DNA from: Toxotes chatareus
Lineage: Eukaryota; Chordata; Actinopteri; Toxotidae
Direction: 5' to 3'
NCBI GenBank assembly: GCA_016801885.1
Contig: CM028884.1
Span: 8,390,501-8,454,500 of the forward strand
DNA: 64,000 bases
Part shown: positions 50,821-61,300 of the stretch, in pieces
How the letters are laid out: each line of letters opens with the position of its first letter
Position numbering within the stretch: position 1 is the first letter of the stretch
Notes under the pieces: generated by a model
The model's input: only the letters and a program-made list of their open reading frames with translations
The model's database searches: none
Told to the model about the DNA's origin: nothing
Translations under genes and position numbers: made by a program

Positions 50821-53800
50821 GTCAGCTGTGATTGCTCCGGGCAAAACAGGAGCAGATGGTGTTTTGCTATGCATGAATGGAGCGTTAGAGGAGTTGGACT
50901 GAATAGGCCAAGTTTTGAATGGTGTCTACACAGCACCTGCCTCTTGTAGCAGCAGGGACATCCTAGTGGCATGATCTGTCTTGGCTTCGCTGGCATCGTA
51001 AGGGATGAAAGAAAGAAACAGAGGGGGAACCTTGTTGGGTACCGTCCATATTTATTGATTTTCCTGCAAGTCGTGGCATAATGTGGTGTACAGTCAGTTT
51101 GAGTTAATTGGATGTGACACAGCGTGCACGTGTAATCTATCACTCTAGTCTCCTGGTACACTTTATCAGTTTTGTTGCCATAGAAACATGTTGGCTCTGT
51201 GTAATAGCCTATATTAACAGGCTAAGTAAGTTGCAATAAAAGGCAATTTCAGAGTTGGGATCCTCTGCTGAACACAAAGCCTATAAAATACTGATGAAAT
51301 AAATCGGAAAGTGGCAGCGGGGGGGAGAGGGAGCTGCATTTTACATTCTTAAACCAAACAAAGTCCAAATAAAAAGAAACCGCTATCGTTTCCATGCAAT
51401 GCAGGGACATCTGTCAACCTCTGGGGCATGATGATCTGTCACAATAAAGAAAGCTTTCTCAAATCACTGACAGCTTGCTGTGCATTTTTTTTCCAGAACG
51501 ACTGTATAACTCAATAGAGAATAAATGCTCCAGATGCATTTGGTCTGCTAAATTCTGACAATGCACAATAACATACTGAGCTAACCATAATAATCTGAAA
51601 CAAACCAGCTCCTCATGCGCTGACTGGTGTTATTGTTATGGTGACAACTGCTTCTAATAAACAGTTTTTCTTTGGGCTTTAGATGTTTATTCCACGACCT
51701 TTATGACGTTGACAGCAGGATAATAGTGGCTTGCTTATCAGCCCTCAGTCTAGCCTGTGCTCAACTGCACAAATATGTATATATGGAAACATATATTGTG
51801 CAGTGGTAAGAGCGGTGGCATTAGAATGAAGAAACTCTATCATTTAAATTCTAGTTTGTAATTATCTAATGATTCATTAAGCAATTTGAAAAATCTACAG
51901 CAGTTTCCTCCATCTTCAGAGTGTGGTGCAAGATTCAAAAGTGACAGCAGATCTTTGTCCATTTCATTCCTCTACTGGTTCATCTACATATCCTCAGAGG
52001 ACAGAAGATTATTCAGTCATTAACACCTGCACCACTTCTTCTTGCTATGGTGTCCTAGGCTATCTTTGCTGTATGTGGTCAAATATGTTGGAAAGCTTTA
52101 GTCAGAATTGTTAAAGTAAAGTGGTGCACGGGCTGACAGAGGTCGAAAAAGACTGGCAGATCAGACTTTCCATAACAGCATTCAACAAAAGAGGGGGATA
52201 AGCCTAATGGCTGAATCAGTGTCACCAAGGCAACATCACTGCACAGAAATCCAAGCATGGAAAATGTGTGAAAAAAAAGAAAAAATGTGTGTAATTCTGA
52301 GTTTGGATGTTACATGTGCATGTGCAAGACACAGAGTGAACAACAGAAGTACATATGTGATTATTTATGCTTGAGTTCATATTTTCTGCAGAATGGCAAC
52401 ATCATGTTCTCCTGATATTTATGGAAATGAGCAATATCTTTAATTTAGTGCAAAATCAACTGATCAGTCAAAGATGAATAGAGAGTTTAACACCCAATTT
52501 CAAAGATTTAAATAAGATTATTAGAAAGCTTGTGTAAGGGTATCATAATATTTATACTAGTTCCCCTGAATGTACTATTGACTTTGCTTCGAGGCATCGT
52601 CTGTGGCGCTCCTTTAGTCTGCCAGGTCAAAAGTTCTCTAAACAAACGCTGCCATTGGTCGGAGATGTCAACAGTCCAACCAGCCAACAGCCCCCGTAAC
52701 AAAGTTCACTATTCATCTCAGAGGTCAATAGTTCTCACCATGAAACTCATCATAGCAAGGTCAAGAATTCCTTAAAAGTAGTCGGCCATTTGACTGGAGG
52801 CCTACTTCCTCCCTGTAAACAAGGCTTGGCATTGGACTTGTAGGGTCAGCTTTCTCTGCACTCCCCTGAACCAGGTCTCATCAGCAAAGAAAGGCCGCTT
52901 CTTCTTGTTTTCGTCCTCTTAAGGAGGCAAAGTTTAGTATCAGAGTAGAGTGGCAGGTCCTGCCTCTGTGACCTGAGTCCAGACTGTGAGATTGGCTGCA
53001 GCGTGGGTCTGATGGTCAGATGGTCAGTGTCAGCAGGGCTTTTGTTATGCTCACATTGTATCTGTGCGCTGAACGGGAAAACAACAAAAGAGCCAAATAA
53101 ATCATTAAAATACAGAATCCCCTAGCTTCCACATCTGACTCCTTAGTCATCCTTGGCACGGTGCCGGGCAACTGACCTCAGTGGGGAGGAGGAGGACAAT
53201 TAGGTCACCTCATGATTGCATTACTCAAATGACATATTAATGTCATAGTGCCCTTCATGCATTTCATCAGCGTTAGTTAATGATGAGGACAGAAAGAAAG
53301 AAAAGCATGGGTGATATTGATTGCTTCATGCCTCTATGATCATATCATATGGTGAAAAAAAAAATATTTATCTTGCAGATACAACAGACAAAGTCCACTG
53401 AATAAGCAGGTGAAATTTATTTATTCACCTATTCAAATTAAACCAATCCCTGTTATAGAAGGTGCAGTGTATTATCCTTGTAAATTATGGGTGTGTGTAT
53501 AGCAATGTTTTGAAAATATCTGTAACCTTTTTATTGCAGAGTCCCATAACTCCAACCCTGGCTGTGAGATATTTGTACACACAGTGACCGCAGTACTGAG
53601 GGGTTATGGAATAACAAGGAGCTCCATGCATTATTAATGGGCTCTGCTGTGAATCTGTTCAGAATAATAACAGCGATTTCCCAGAGCCTCATTACTGTGT
53701 GTTTTTAAAGCATGTGTTTGGTATCCATGGACACCCGCTCTCACATTCTCCTCTTCTCCCCTTGTATTGAGATTCAGGTCATGCACGGCATTTGCTGTTT

Positions 53801-55079
53801 TTAATTTTCATTTCATCATAAGCACTTTAAGACTGTTGCCAGCACTTATTTGCAGTTTTCCTGCAGACCTCTTCACTCGGGCTTCTGACAGGACAGATGC
53901 TGCAATTAATCAAGGCAGAGAAATGGGCATCGTTTCCATACCGAGCTGAAGAGCCAATCACCGCAGCAGCAGCGGCAGCGACAGGCCTCAGCCCAAATTA
54001 CAAATGCTTTTCTAAAACTAACTAATTGAAAACAAACCAAAATTTAAAAATTCTATCAGACTGCTATCACAGAAGCACAGGAGCAGATCCTCGCTCCTAA
54101 TTTGTAACAAACATTAACCCGTGTTTAAAATGTCTCAGCTGCCTGTGGAAAAAAAAGAGGGCCCTTCTTTGGGCCAGTGGATTCACAGCCTATTGTGAAG
54201 ATATGATAATTATTGTTTGCCTGCTTTCCCTCCCCCGCTCACCATATTATTCAAGGGAGCTCAGCAAACCCCTGGGGATGTCTTGGAAATGAAGCGATTT
54301 TGAAGGGAGTAAGAAAGAGGCAGAATCCAGTGCACTGGTGTGTGAGAAGGGGACTGTTATTGAGACAAGTACCAGTTACATGCTGACCTTGTCCAGTATC
54401 AACACTGTTTTTTTTACACACAGTTACAATGGACTTCCATTCAAATCACTGAGAAACAGCACACACTATAATAATGCCAACATGAATGCTCATATATCCC
54501 TGCAAGTTTTTTTTTTCCTCTTATAGAATTAATCAATAGAAAACATACAAATTTACTTTGCATATTTCGCAAAGAGCTGAGTGCTATGAATATTTATCAG
54601 TGTATTTATTTCCAATAGCTAACAAGGAGATGTGAATACCTCATAAAAAATGTATGGCTGATATAACTTTTGAAATAAACCGATTCCTTCAAATAAATAT
54701 TTGTGATTGATAGTTTAATTTTGAACAGAGACACAAAGAAATATATAATACTTCATACAAAATTATGGCTACTATCATATTAGTGATGGAATGTCTCTGG
54801 ATTCGACTTCATGGCCCAGCAAAAACTCAAACATTAAATTACTTCTCCTGTTCTGAGCTGGAAACAACTTTTCTAGGACTCCATACCGATATGCATTTAT
54901 TCTATGGACAGTTTTCAGAAGCAGTTGGTTTGTAAGCAAAATACAAACAGAATTAATCGCTGCTATTGTAACTCATAAAAAAGTATAAAAGAGCAGAAAT
55001 GCACTATGTGATATAGCAATCCACAGGTCGTTTAACAATGTTTTAATTAAAGCCTCACATATTAAAACTTTACAACAGG
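50821..55079. other. intergenic DNA 3' of tox3, candidate regulatory stretches
   Basis: Largely repeat-poor. The parts about 53600..53960 and 54180..54330 lack simple repeats and coding frames and could be conserved non-coding DNA near tox3. Nothing else is recognised. Confidence 0.45.
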
Positions 55080-56334
55080 TGATATGAAAAATGTACAACA
55101 TTTTCTGTTTTTTTTTTTTTTTTTTTTCAGGGACTTCTATACAGCTGGCAAAAATACCTCCGATGCCTTTTCAGTTGGCTTTGGCAGTGCAACAAACTGG
55201 CTCTGCTAGTTTTGTTTTTTCCTTTTTCAAAACAATGACAGTATCAAGGAGCAGAGTAAAAATACATCAGTCCCCAAACCATCTTTCCTTGATCCGGAAA
55301 TTTGTATTTACCATAAAATATCCCCTTTGTTACACAAAATAAAAACATAATTTAATTGTTAAACATCTGAAGTAAAAACAAATAGATTAAAGAAGGTTTT
55401 TTTTTTTTTTTTTTTTTTTTGGAGGGGGTGGGGGTGCCAGTTACACGCTTTTGGGCAAAATCACCTGGAGGGTAGATTACTGGATAAAGGAGGTCTCATC
55501 TCTCCCCACTCTACAAAACATGTACAGCAGATTACAGCTACAGTTGGATGATGTGATGACATAAATGATTTATGGCAGTCTCTGTCTCAGTCTGTTCAGT
55601 CATTCATCCAGAGATCTGCATCCCAAGACCTTTTATTTTCAGTTCCCCTTATTCTTCAAGACACTCTGCATTTGTGGCACAGTTTAAATGCATTCAGCTA
55701 TCACCGGGCCTCCAACGTGTGGCGATCTGATCAACGATTTCCTCCATGCCGCTGTTGAACAGTTACATCTGCGAGAATGATTGGTGAAAGAGGAAAGGCT
55801 GGAGTAAAGAAAGTCTTGTTATATACTGGCCAGTGTGGGAACAAAGACTGGTGTGTGGGTTACTGGTTTAGGCAAGGATTCTGTGAGTCATTCAGTCCAG
55901 GCAAGAGCTGATAAAAATCCTTTTTGTTACAATGTGTTCAAAATGTCCTTTTGCTGCGGTGAACTGACAACTCTGGCCTCATAAATAAAGCTTTATTGTT
56001 AAATAAAACAGTGAAAGACACACGTCTTTCAACACATTGTGTGCCCAGTCAGTTTAAATTGACAACTGAAAGACCTCACAAAACAAACAAATAAACAATC
56101 ACTGGGCGCTCGCCCTAACCGGCTTCTGTCATAGCTCAGCCTATTTTATAGACAAAACCTCAGCTAACATGTTTACCTCCTGTACACGCGTGTGCATATC
56201 CGTCTATAACAATGGACAAAGTTCTTTGTATAACATTCTAAATCTTATACACTTCTTAAGTGCAACTTAGAAAAGCAACGTGGAATGATGCTTTTATTCT
56301 ATTCCTGTTCTTTGAGATAGGATTTCCATTTGGC
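55080..56334 (-). other. probable tox3 3' untranslated region and downstream flank
   Basis: There is no coding potential after the tox3 stop. The stretch is AT-rich and has a T run at 55107..55129 and another at about 55397..55422 on the plus strand, the latter abutting a G-rich patch (ggagggggtgggggtg). On the tox3 sense strand these are A and C runs. The 3' boundary of the transcript is not visible. Confidence 0.4.
55992..55997 (-). terminator. candidate poly(A) signal of tox3 (AATAAA)
   Basis: On the minus strand, AATAAA lies 338 bp after the tox3 stop, in the context aacAATAAAgctttattt. Another AATAAA lies only 37 bp after the stop (56293..56298), and more occur farther downstream (near 55633 and 54896). 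Which one is used cannot be decided from sequence. The 3' UTR may extend to about 55 kb. Confidence 0.35.
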
Positions 56335-56494
56335 TCAGTAAATGCTGACCTGGGACAGGACCTGGGCGTGGGCCTGGATTTGGGAGGGGTGTGGTTGCTG
56401 CTGTGGGGCTGGCTGGGGGCTGCCGAGCGATGCGGAGCCTCCCACTGAATGGGGTGTACCAGGAGAGTGCTGGGGTGGGGAACACTGGGACTGA

Positions 56495-56526
<32 letters not shown>

Positions 56527-56608
56527 TTGCTGCTGCAGATGTTGAATCTGCTGCTGATGCAGCTGATGCTGCAACTGCATGTGCTGCAGCTGCATCTGCT
56601 GTTGCTGT

Positions 56609-56644
<36 letters not shown>

Positions 56645-57165
56645 ATGTGGTGCTGCTGCAGCTGTTGCTGGAGGTGGTGTTGGAAATGCTGATGCTGCAT
56701 CTGTTGCTGGATCTGCTGGTGATGCATCTGCTGCTGCTGCATCTGATGGTGCTGGAGGTGCTGCTGCATCTGCTGCTGCTGTTGCTGCTGCTGGAGCTGC
56801 TGCATTGCATGCTGCTGCACTGGTTGCATGGGTGGGCTCATCTGAGACACCGCTGTAGACTGGGCACCCGCCACCATGCCTCCTCCGGCACCCATCTGGC
56901 CAAGCAGCTGCGGTGGCATCCCGGAGGACATATTCTGGTGGGAAACTGTGACTGAGGTCACGATCTGACTGCCCCCTAGTCTCATCTGCAGAGGTTTCGG
57001 GGCAATGGCCCGTGGTAGGGCTTGTTGGAGGGCCTGGGATGCTGATGACATGGAGGGGTGCTGGTTGAGGGGTGAAGGCAGCACCAGACCTGGGGAGAGG
57101 CTGGTGGAGGCCAGGGTCTGCTGCACTGAGCGGATAGTCTGGGCCTCAGCTGATTCTGCTGCAGC
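56335..57165 (-). CDS. tox3: tox3 terminal coding exon with polyglutamine-rich C-terminus (276 codons plus stop)
   Basis: The acceptor is preceded by a long T run on the minus strand (A run at 57176..57192 on +) and ctccatccAG. The exon begins AAAESAEAQTIRSVQQTLAS and continues with LPRAIAPKPLQMRLGGSQIV. A Gln/His/Met-rich domain (about 56470..56835) follows, with uninterrupted Gln runs of 16 (56596..56643), 13 (56497..56535) and 8. A Ser/Pro-rich stretch with QCSPPQHSPGTPHS and the terminus VLSQVSIY come last. Codons in the Gln runs mix CAG and CAA; the 16-Gln run has 11 CAG and 5 CAA. Open frames on the opposite strand here (poly-Leu, poly-Ala, poly-Ser) are shadows of the repeat. Confidence 0.95.
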
Positions 57166-58318
57166 CTGGATGGAGAAAAAAAAAAAAAAAAACATCAGAA
57201 ATGATCTACAAATCCACACTTTCCACCTCTGAAGAATACTTCCAAATATAGTATACTGTAGATTTTGTTCTTAAATTGCTCCAGTTCCTTCTGTCATTGC
57301 AAAAGAGCTCTCTACAAACTCACAGTGAATAATATATTACAAAGAATTCTGAGAAATTCAATTCACTGTACTGTCAGATTCACACATTTTTCAGGTGAAA
57401 AGAAGAAACAGTTTCTCACCTTGGAAACCAGGCTAGCACGGTATGCGGCGAGGGCTTTTAAATATTCTTTCTTGGCAGCTTCTGTTTTGCTTTTGTAAAC
57501 CTGTGATGACACAAAGGTACGTGCGAATGGACAAATAAAGGTTCTTTTTAATTAGAGACAACTTCTGTCACCTATGGCAACATACAGTACACACTGTACT
57601 GTATATATTCCACATACATGTATACATACATTTTTTTTCTGCTTGAACTTTCTGTATCCCTGTTAACAATGCCACATGATTTATCTGAACGGTCTGAATG
57701 ACTAAACTTTGTAGTACCTGCTTCTGCTCCTCTCCCAGACCATCCCACATGGAGGCCACGATCTTGGACACTTCTCCGAAGGTGGCGTTGGGATTCTGAC
57801 CCTTGATGGCTGCCTGGGTGTCTCTGAAGAATAGGGCATAAGCTGACACTGGCTTCTGAGGCTCATTGGGATCCTTCTTCTTCTTCTTCTTAGGAGTTTT
57901 GGGCTTCTTTGTGGGATCTATGGGGGCTGGTCGCTTCTCTCCAATGACCTGCAATGACGGCAGTTTTTGAGATGAAGAACTTTAGAAAAAAATGTCTTTA
58001 ACATCAGCTAGTTAATTCCCAACAATCATCAAACAAATAACTCCTCTTCCTCACCCTGTTGCCGTCGTCCTGGTCGTCTTCATTTATGGAGCTGGAGGGG
58101 GACGGCGTGGCGGACTTGCTGGCAGGCGGAGATGGGGAAGTGTGGGTGATGTTGGGTCCTGCCATGTTTAGGCTCAACTGTGCGTTGAGTTGGGATTGGT
58201 TGATGGTGGTGAGCTGATTCCGCGGTATCATCCCGTTGGAGCTGTTCATACTGATGATGGACTTCATCACCATGGCTGGGTTGGGTGGGTACTGGCGAAG
58301 GTGGCCTGGCCCCACATT
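56335..58318 (-). CDS. tox3: tox3, 3' part (last four coding exons, HMG-box transcription regulator)
   Basis: Four exons join in phase 0 to give 468 residues and a TGA stop: 58055..58318, 57718..57948, 57420..57500 and 56335..57165. In this partial numbering, residues 1-88 are a Ser/Pro-rich linker with TTINQSQL and PPASKSATPSPSSS. Residues 102-113 are a KKPKTPKKKKKK nuclear localisation segment. Residues 117-186 are the HMG box (PQKPVSAYALFFRDTQ to YLKALAAYR). Residues about 304-424 are glutamine-rich and the end is SQVSIY. TOX, TOX2 and TOX4 lack this Gln-rich tail, and the AAAESAEAQTIRSVQQTLAST block after the HMG box is typical of TOX3. The family binds distorted DNA in the nucleus; mammalian TOX3 is reported to act with CREB/CBP and CITED1 in neurons. 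Human TOX3 is about 576 residues, so roughly 100 N-terminal residues are missing here. No frameshift or stop is seen. The assignment is firm; the exact ortholog (single copy or duplicate) is not shown. Confidence 0.95.
57420..57500 (-). CDS. tox3: tox3 exon encoding the third HMG-box helix (27 codons)
   Basis: This 81-bp exon lies between a gtcatcacAG acceptor and a GTGAGA donor. It encodes VYKSKTEAAKKEYLKALAAY followed by RASLVSK, which completes the HMG box. It is bounded by introns of 217 bp (5') and 254 bp (3'). The segment is nearly identical across TOX paralogs, so it confirms the family but does not separate the paralogs. Confidence 0.95.
57718..57948 (-). CDS. tox3: tox3 exon encoding the NLS and most of the HMG box (77 codons)
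   Basis: The acceptor is ccgtcattgcAG and the first codons are GTC ATT GGA. The last codon is CAG before a GTACTA donor. The exon encodes GEKRPAPIDPTKKPK, a run of six lysines after KTP, then the HMG-box start DPNEPQKPVSAYALFFRDTQ and its second helix ATFGEVSKIVASMWDGL up to GEEQKQ. This is the most conserved part of the TOX family. The spacer PAPIDPT before the basic run differs from the mammalian TOX3 spacer as I recall it, and may be lineage specific. Confidence 0.96.
58055..58318 (-). CDS. tox3: tox3 exon upstream of the HMG-box exon (88 codons)
   Basis: The exon opens after a tttgtaccacAG acceptor, with AAT GTG GGG (residues NVGPGH). It closes with AAC AGG before a GTGAGG donor, so both ends are phase 0. 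The protein carries MVMKSIISMNSSNG, then TTINQSQLNAQLSLNM, then a Ser/Pro run and an acidic end (INEDDQDDGNR). The TTINQSQL and SPPASKSATPSPSSS stretches are shared across the TOX family. By comparison with human TOX3 this should be exon 4 of 7. It is followed by a short 106-bp intron. Confidence 0.93.
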
Positions 58319-61300
58319 CTGTGGTACAAAAGCAAAGAGAGGGGCTGATGAGAAAGCAAATCATATAACATTTAATGGAATACTGACCCGTGTTCCTCTG
58401 CTTTCACTCTGCTGCACAAAGATATCTCTGTCCTCGCCATGACATCCTGCTGCCCAGCGTATGAAGATCATGAAGCTGTATCCCTTTACCAGAGAGGAAA
58501 TCGGGTCAATGGATTCTTTGGATTGTTACGTGGCAGATCACATGTCACGATGTCCTGGGTCTTAAATATCTCTATTACACGCCATGATGAATTATCTTGA
58601 CACCCGAGGAGTTACTTTATAAGCCAGCAATAGATGGCTACACAGCTCAGTTGATTCATTTCAAAACTCTATTGTATGGAAATCTGTGACACAGCTTTTG
58701 ACTGCCCGGTCCCCGGAGGGGAAAAGTGGACTCGGTTCCCCCTGCACTGTGGTACATAACTTGAAATGTCACAATAAAAAGACTGTTACAGCCGCAGTTT
58801 GTATGCATGTACCTACATGTCAGTTCAGTTTGAGGCGGCCATGAGCCTGTATGATTTAGTGTAATGTAACTTTAAAGTTAGAACTCAGAGAGGGGAAAAA
58901 ACTTCTATATAGAATCAAATCCATAAATCAACCAGTTGAAGGTATGAAGAGTAAGAGCTTTGGACAGGTCCCCACCCTTCTACCATCGAGGGTATAATGT
59001 AATAACATTTTCCAAATCTCTGGCACTTTCCTCCTGATAAAACATTCAGTTCTTGAAAGAGTCTTAGAGAAGGTGTAGGCAACATGTTTGCATTGATTGT
59101 GGTGAGGGTGAAATTACGAAGCCTGCCAGCTCCCCAGAGGGAAGACTGATCAGAGAGCCAGCAGAGCTGACATGGAACAGGGGAGGGGACGTGAACACAA
59201 CAAAAAAGGTGATTTGTTCTCCCTGGGTACATCCATCTGGTATTCAGTAGCACAAACTCAATCTCTCCCAACATCAACACATCATAAACCCACGCACCTG
59301 GCTTTATTGAAAGAACCTTATGAATGCCCGTCTTCAAAAACAATATTGTAACACCATTTCAGACAGAAACATATTGGATCTACAATCCATTTCTTTCTCA
59401 TATGCCATGTCTACTGCTTATCATAAATACAATCTATGAAGTGAGAGCGGATTTATATTTACATGTGCGAGGAAGATTGCGCGAAAGGTGAGACAAAGGT
59501 GGAGAAGAAATTGAAGACATATTGTTGTGATTCTTCAAATACGGAAGCTTTCAGTTCTCTCACAAATAAAAGCTGCAATAAACAAGCCTGTGACCAAATG
59601 ACACATATCTGCAACCCGCCATGTTCCAATAGCTATTGTCATCTTCATTACTGAGAACACGATGGCTTGCAGTTTGCTCTGTGCTCGCTGTGAACATCAA
59701 AGGCGCGCACACTGAGCTCATTAGTCGTGGCCATCTGTATAATAACACTTTTGCCCAATCCCAAATGATGTAGTTTTGACTTAGAGCAATGGCCCATTCT
59801 GTCATTTGTTTGGAATATGGTGATTTCTTCTAAATGCCCTTTGGATGTTATGCATTTAAAAAAAGAAAGATATATGAACATGATGACCACAGTTAAAGAC
59901 TTAATCATATCACATTCAACGGCTTGCTAAATGTCTTATATCATCACATATTATAGCCATAACCAGAGTAGCAGCAATTTTGTTGTTCACTTCATGTTGC
60001 AGCGGAGGGAAGACAGTTACGTCAGTGAAATGCCGGCTTTGGCACATCTGATTTGAATGAAAAGATAACACAGCTAATAACACACCAGTGAAGGAAATCA
60101 TTTTAAGTAACAGTTGCCTTGATTGTGAATATGAATCTGGTACAAGGTTGTTTATTTATGTCCCTCTGCCTTCTCATTTGCATTTTGATTGCAGTATTGT
60201 CAGCAGTCACAGCAGACATCTAACCAGATATTTTGATAGTCATCGTAAATCTGCAAATAAGTCCTTATCTTGAGTACACAGTGGCCAGATGTGCCCTCCT
60301 CAGTCAACTGTGTGTGCGCCTACGTGTCTTGTCTGTCCGTGTGTTTGTACGTAAAACACTAACGAAAAGTTGAAATCTACTCTGTAATCGATAAAGATTT
60401 TTATTTCTTTGCAAATTCATATTGTGTTACTTTTAATGTCAAAGCTGAAAGAGCTGGCATCAACATAATGCTGTTAACAATATGCTGCGAAAGAAGGGAA
60501 AAAAAGAGAGCTTGTTTTGTACATTACTGTTGGCTTCATCCACTTTTTACACAGCAAACACTCCACACAGCCACATAAAGCTTTCTGAAAAGATGAGAAA
60601 AAAAATACCCCGCTATTGACAAAGTGTGAAACCTTTTCCACAATAAACGCAGGCCAATAAACACAGCAGCTGGACTCAGAATGCAACATTATGCATTCAC
60701 CAAGTGATAAAAATCTCAACACCGATGTCAATGAAAGCAAGTTCCAGTCTGTTCTTAAAGATATTGGAAATCAGAATTTGGGGAGAATTTATGAACAGTG
60801 GCACTATGTACTAAGCTGTAACAGGCTGAAAAGAATGTTAACAAGTTCCATTTCCATTCAATCAATGCTAGAGCTCTTGGAAATGTTCCATGGCAGGAGA
60901 GGGGTAAAATCATCTATATGGTAATTATAAGGATGAATCCCCCAGTAACTTTCGCCAGCATGAAAGGTCAGTCCTATTAAAGATAGTTTATCAGCACTCT
61001 GCACATATTCCTTTACTCGGCTTCTAAACGGGTACATCATTTTATTTTTTTTCCTCCATTTTCTGCAACCTGCTGAAGTCTGTGCTTAAGCCAAATGAGA
61101 AAAATGGAATTCTGAATGGCAGTAAAGGCTATAATAGCATGAAGATAAATTGTTTTTCTTTCCCCTGCCCTGTCTCAGTCAAACACACTTCTCTCTCTTT
61201 CTCTCTGTGTTGTGCAAACTCGGTCTATCTATCTCCCCAACCTATAACCCCGACTTACCCCCCCACCCCACTCCATCCCAACCCCCAATTCAGCCCCCAA

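Noticed and set aside
50724..51161. 145-codon minus-strand frame
   Set aside because: It owes its length partly to the T-run tract (lysine run), and has no recognisable domain.
56391..56955. Leu-, Ala- and Ser-rich frames opposite or out of frame with tox3
   Set aside because: They are shadows of the Gln-encoding repeat in the tox3 terminal exon.
58915..59343. 142-codon minus-strand frame, tested as an upstream tox3 exon
   Set aside because: The protein does not resemble the TOX3 N-terminal region, and the expected PSLGDEEFEIPP-type sequence is absent.
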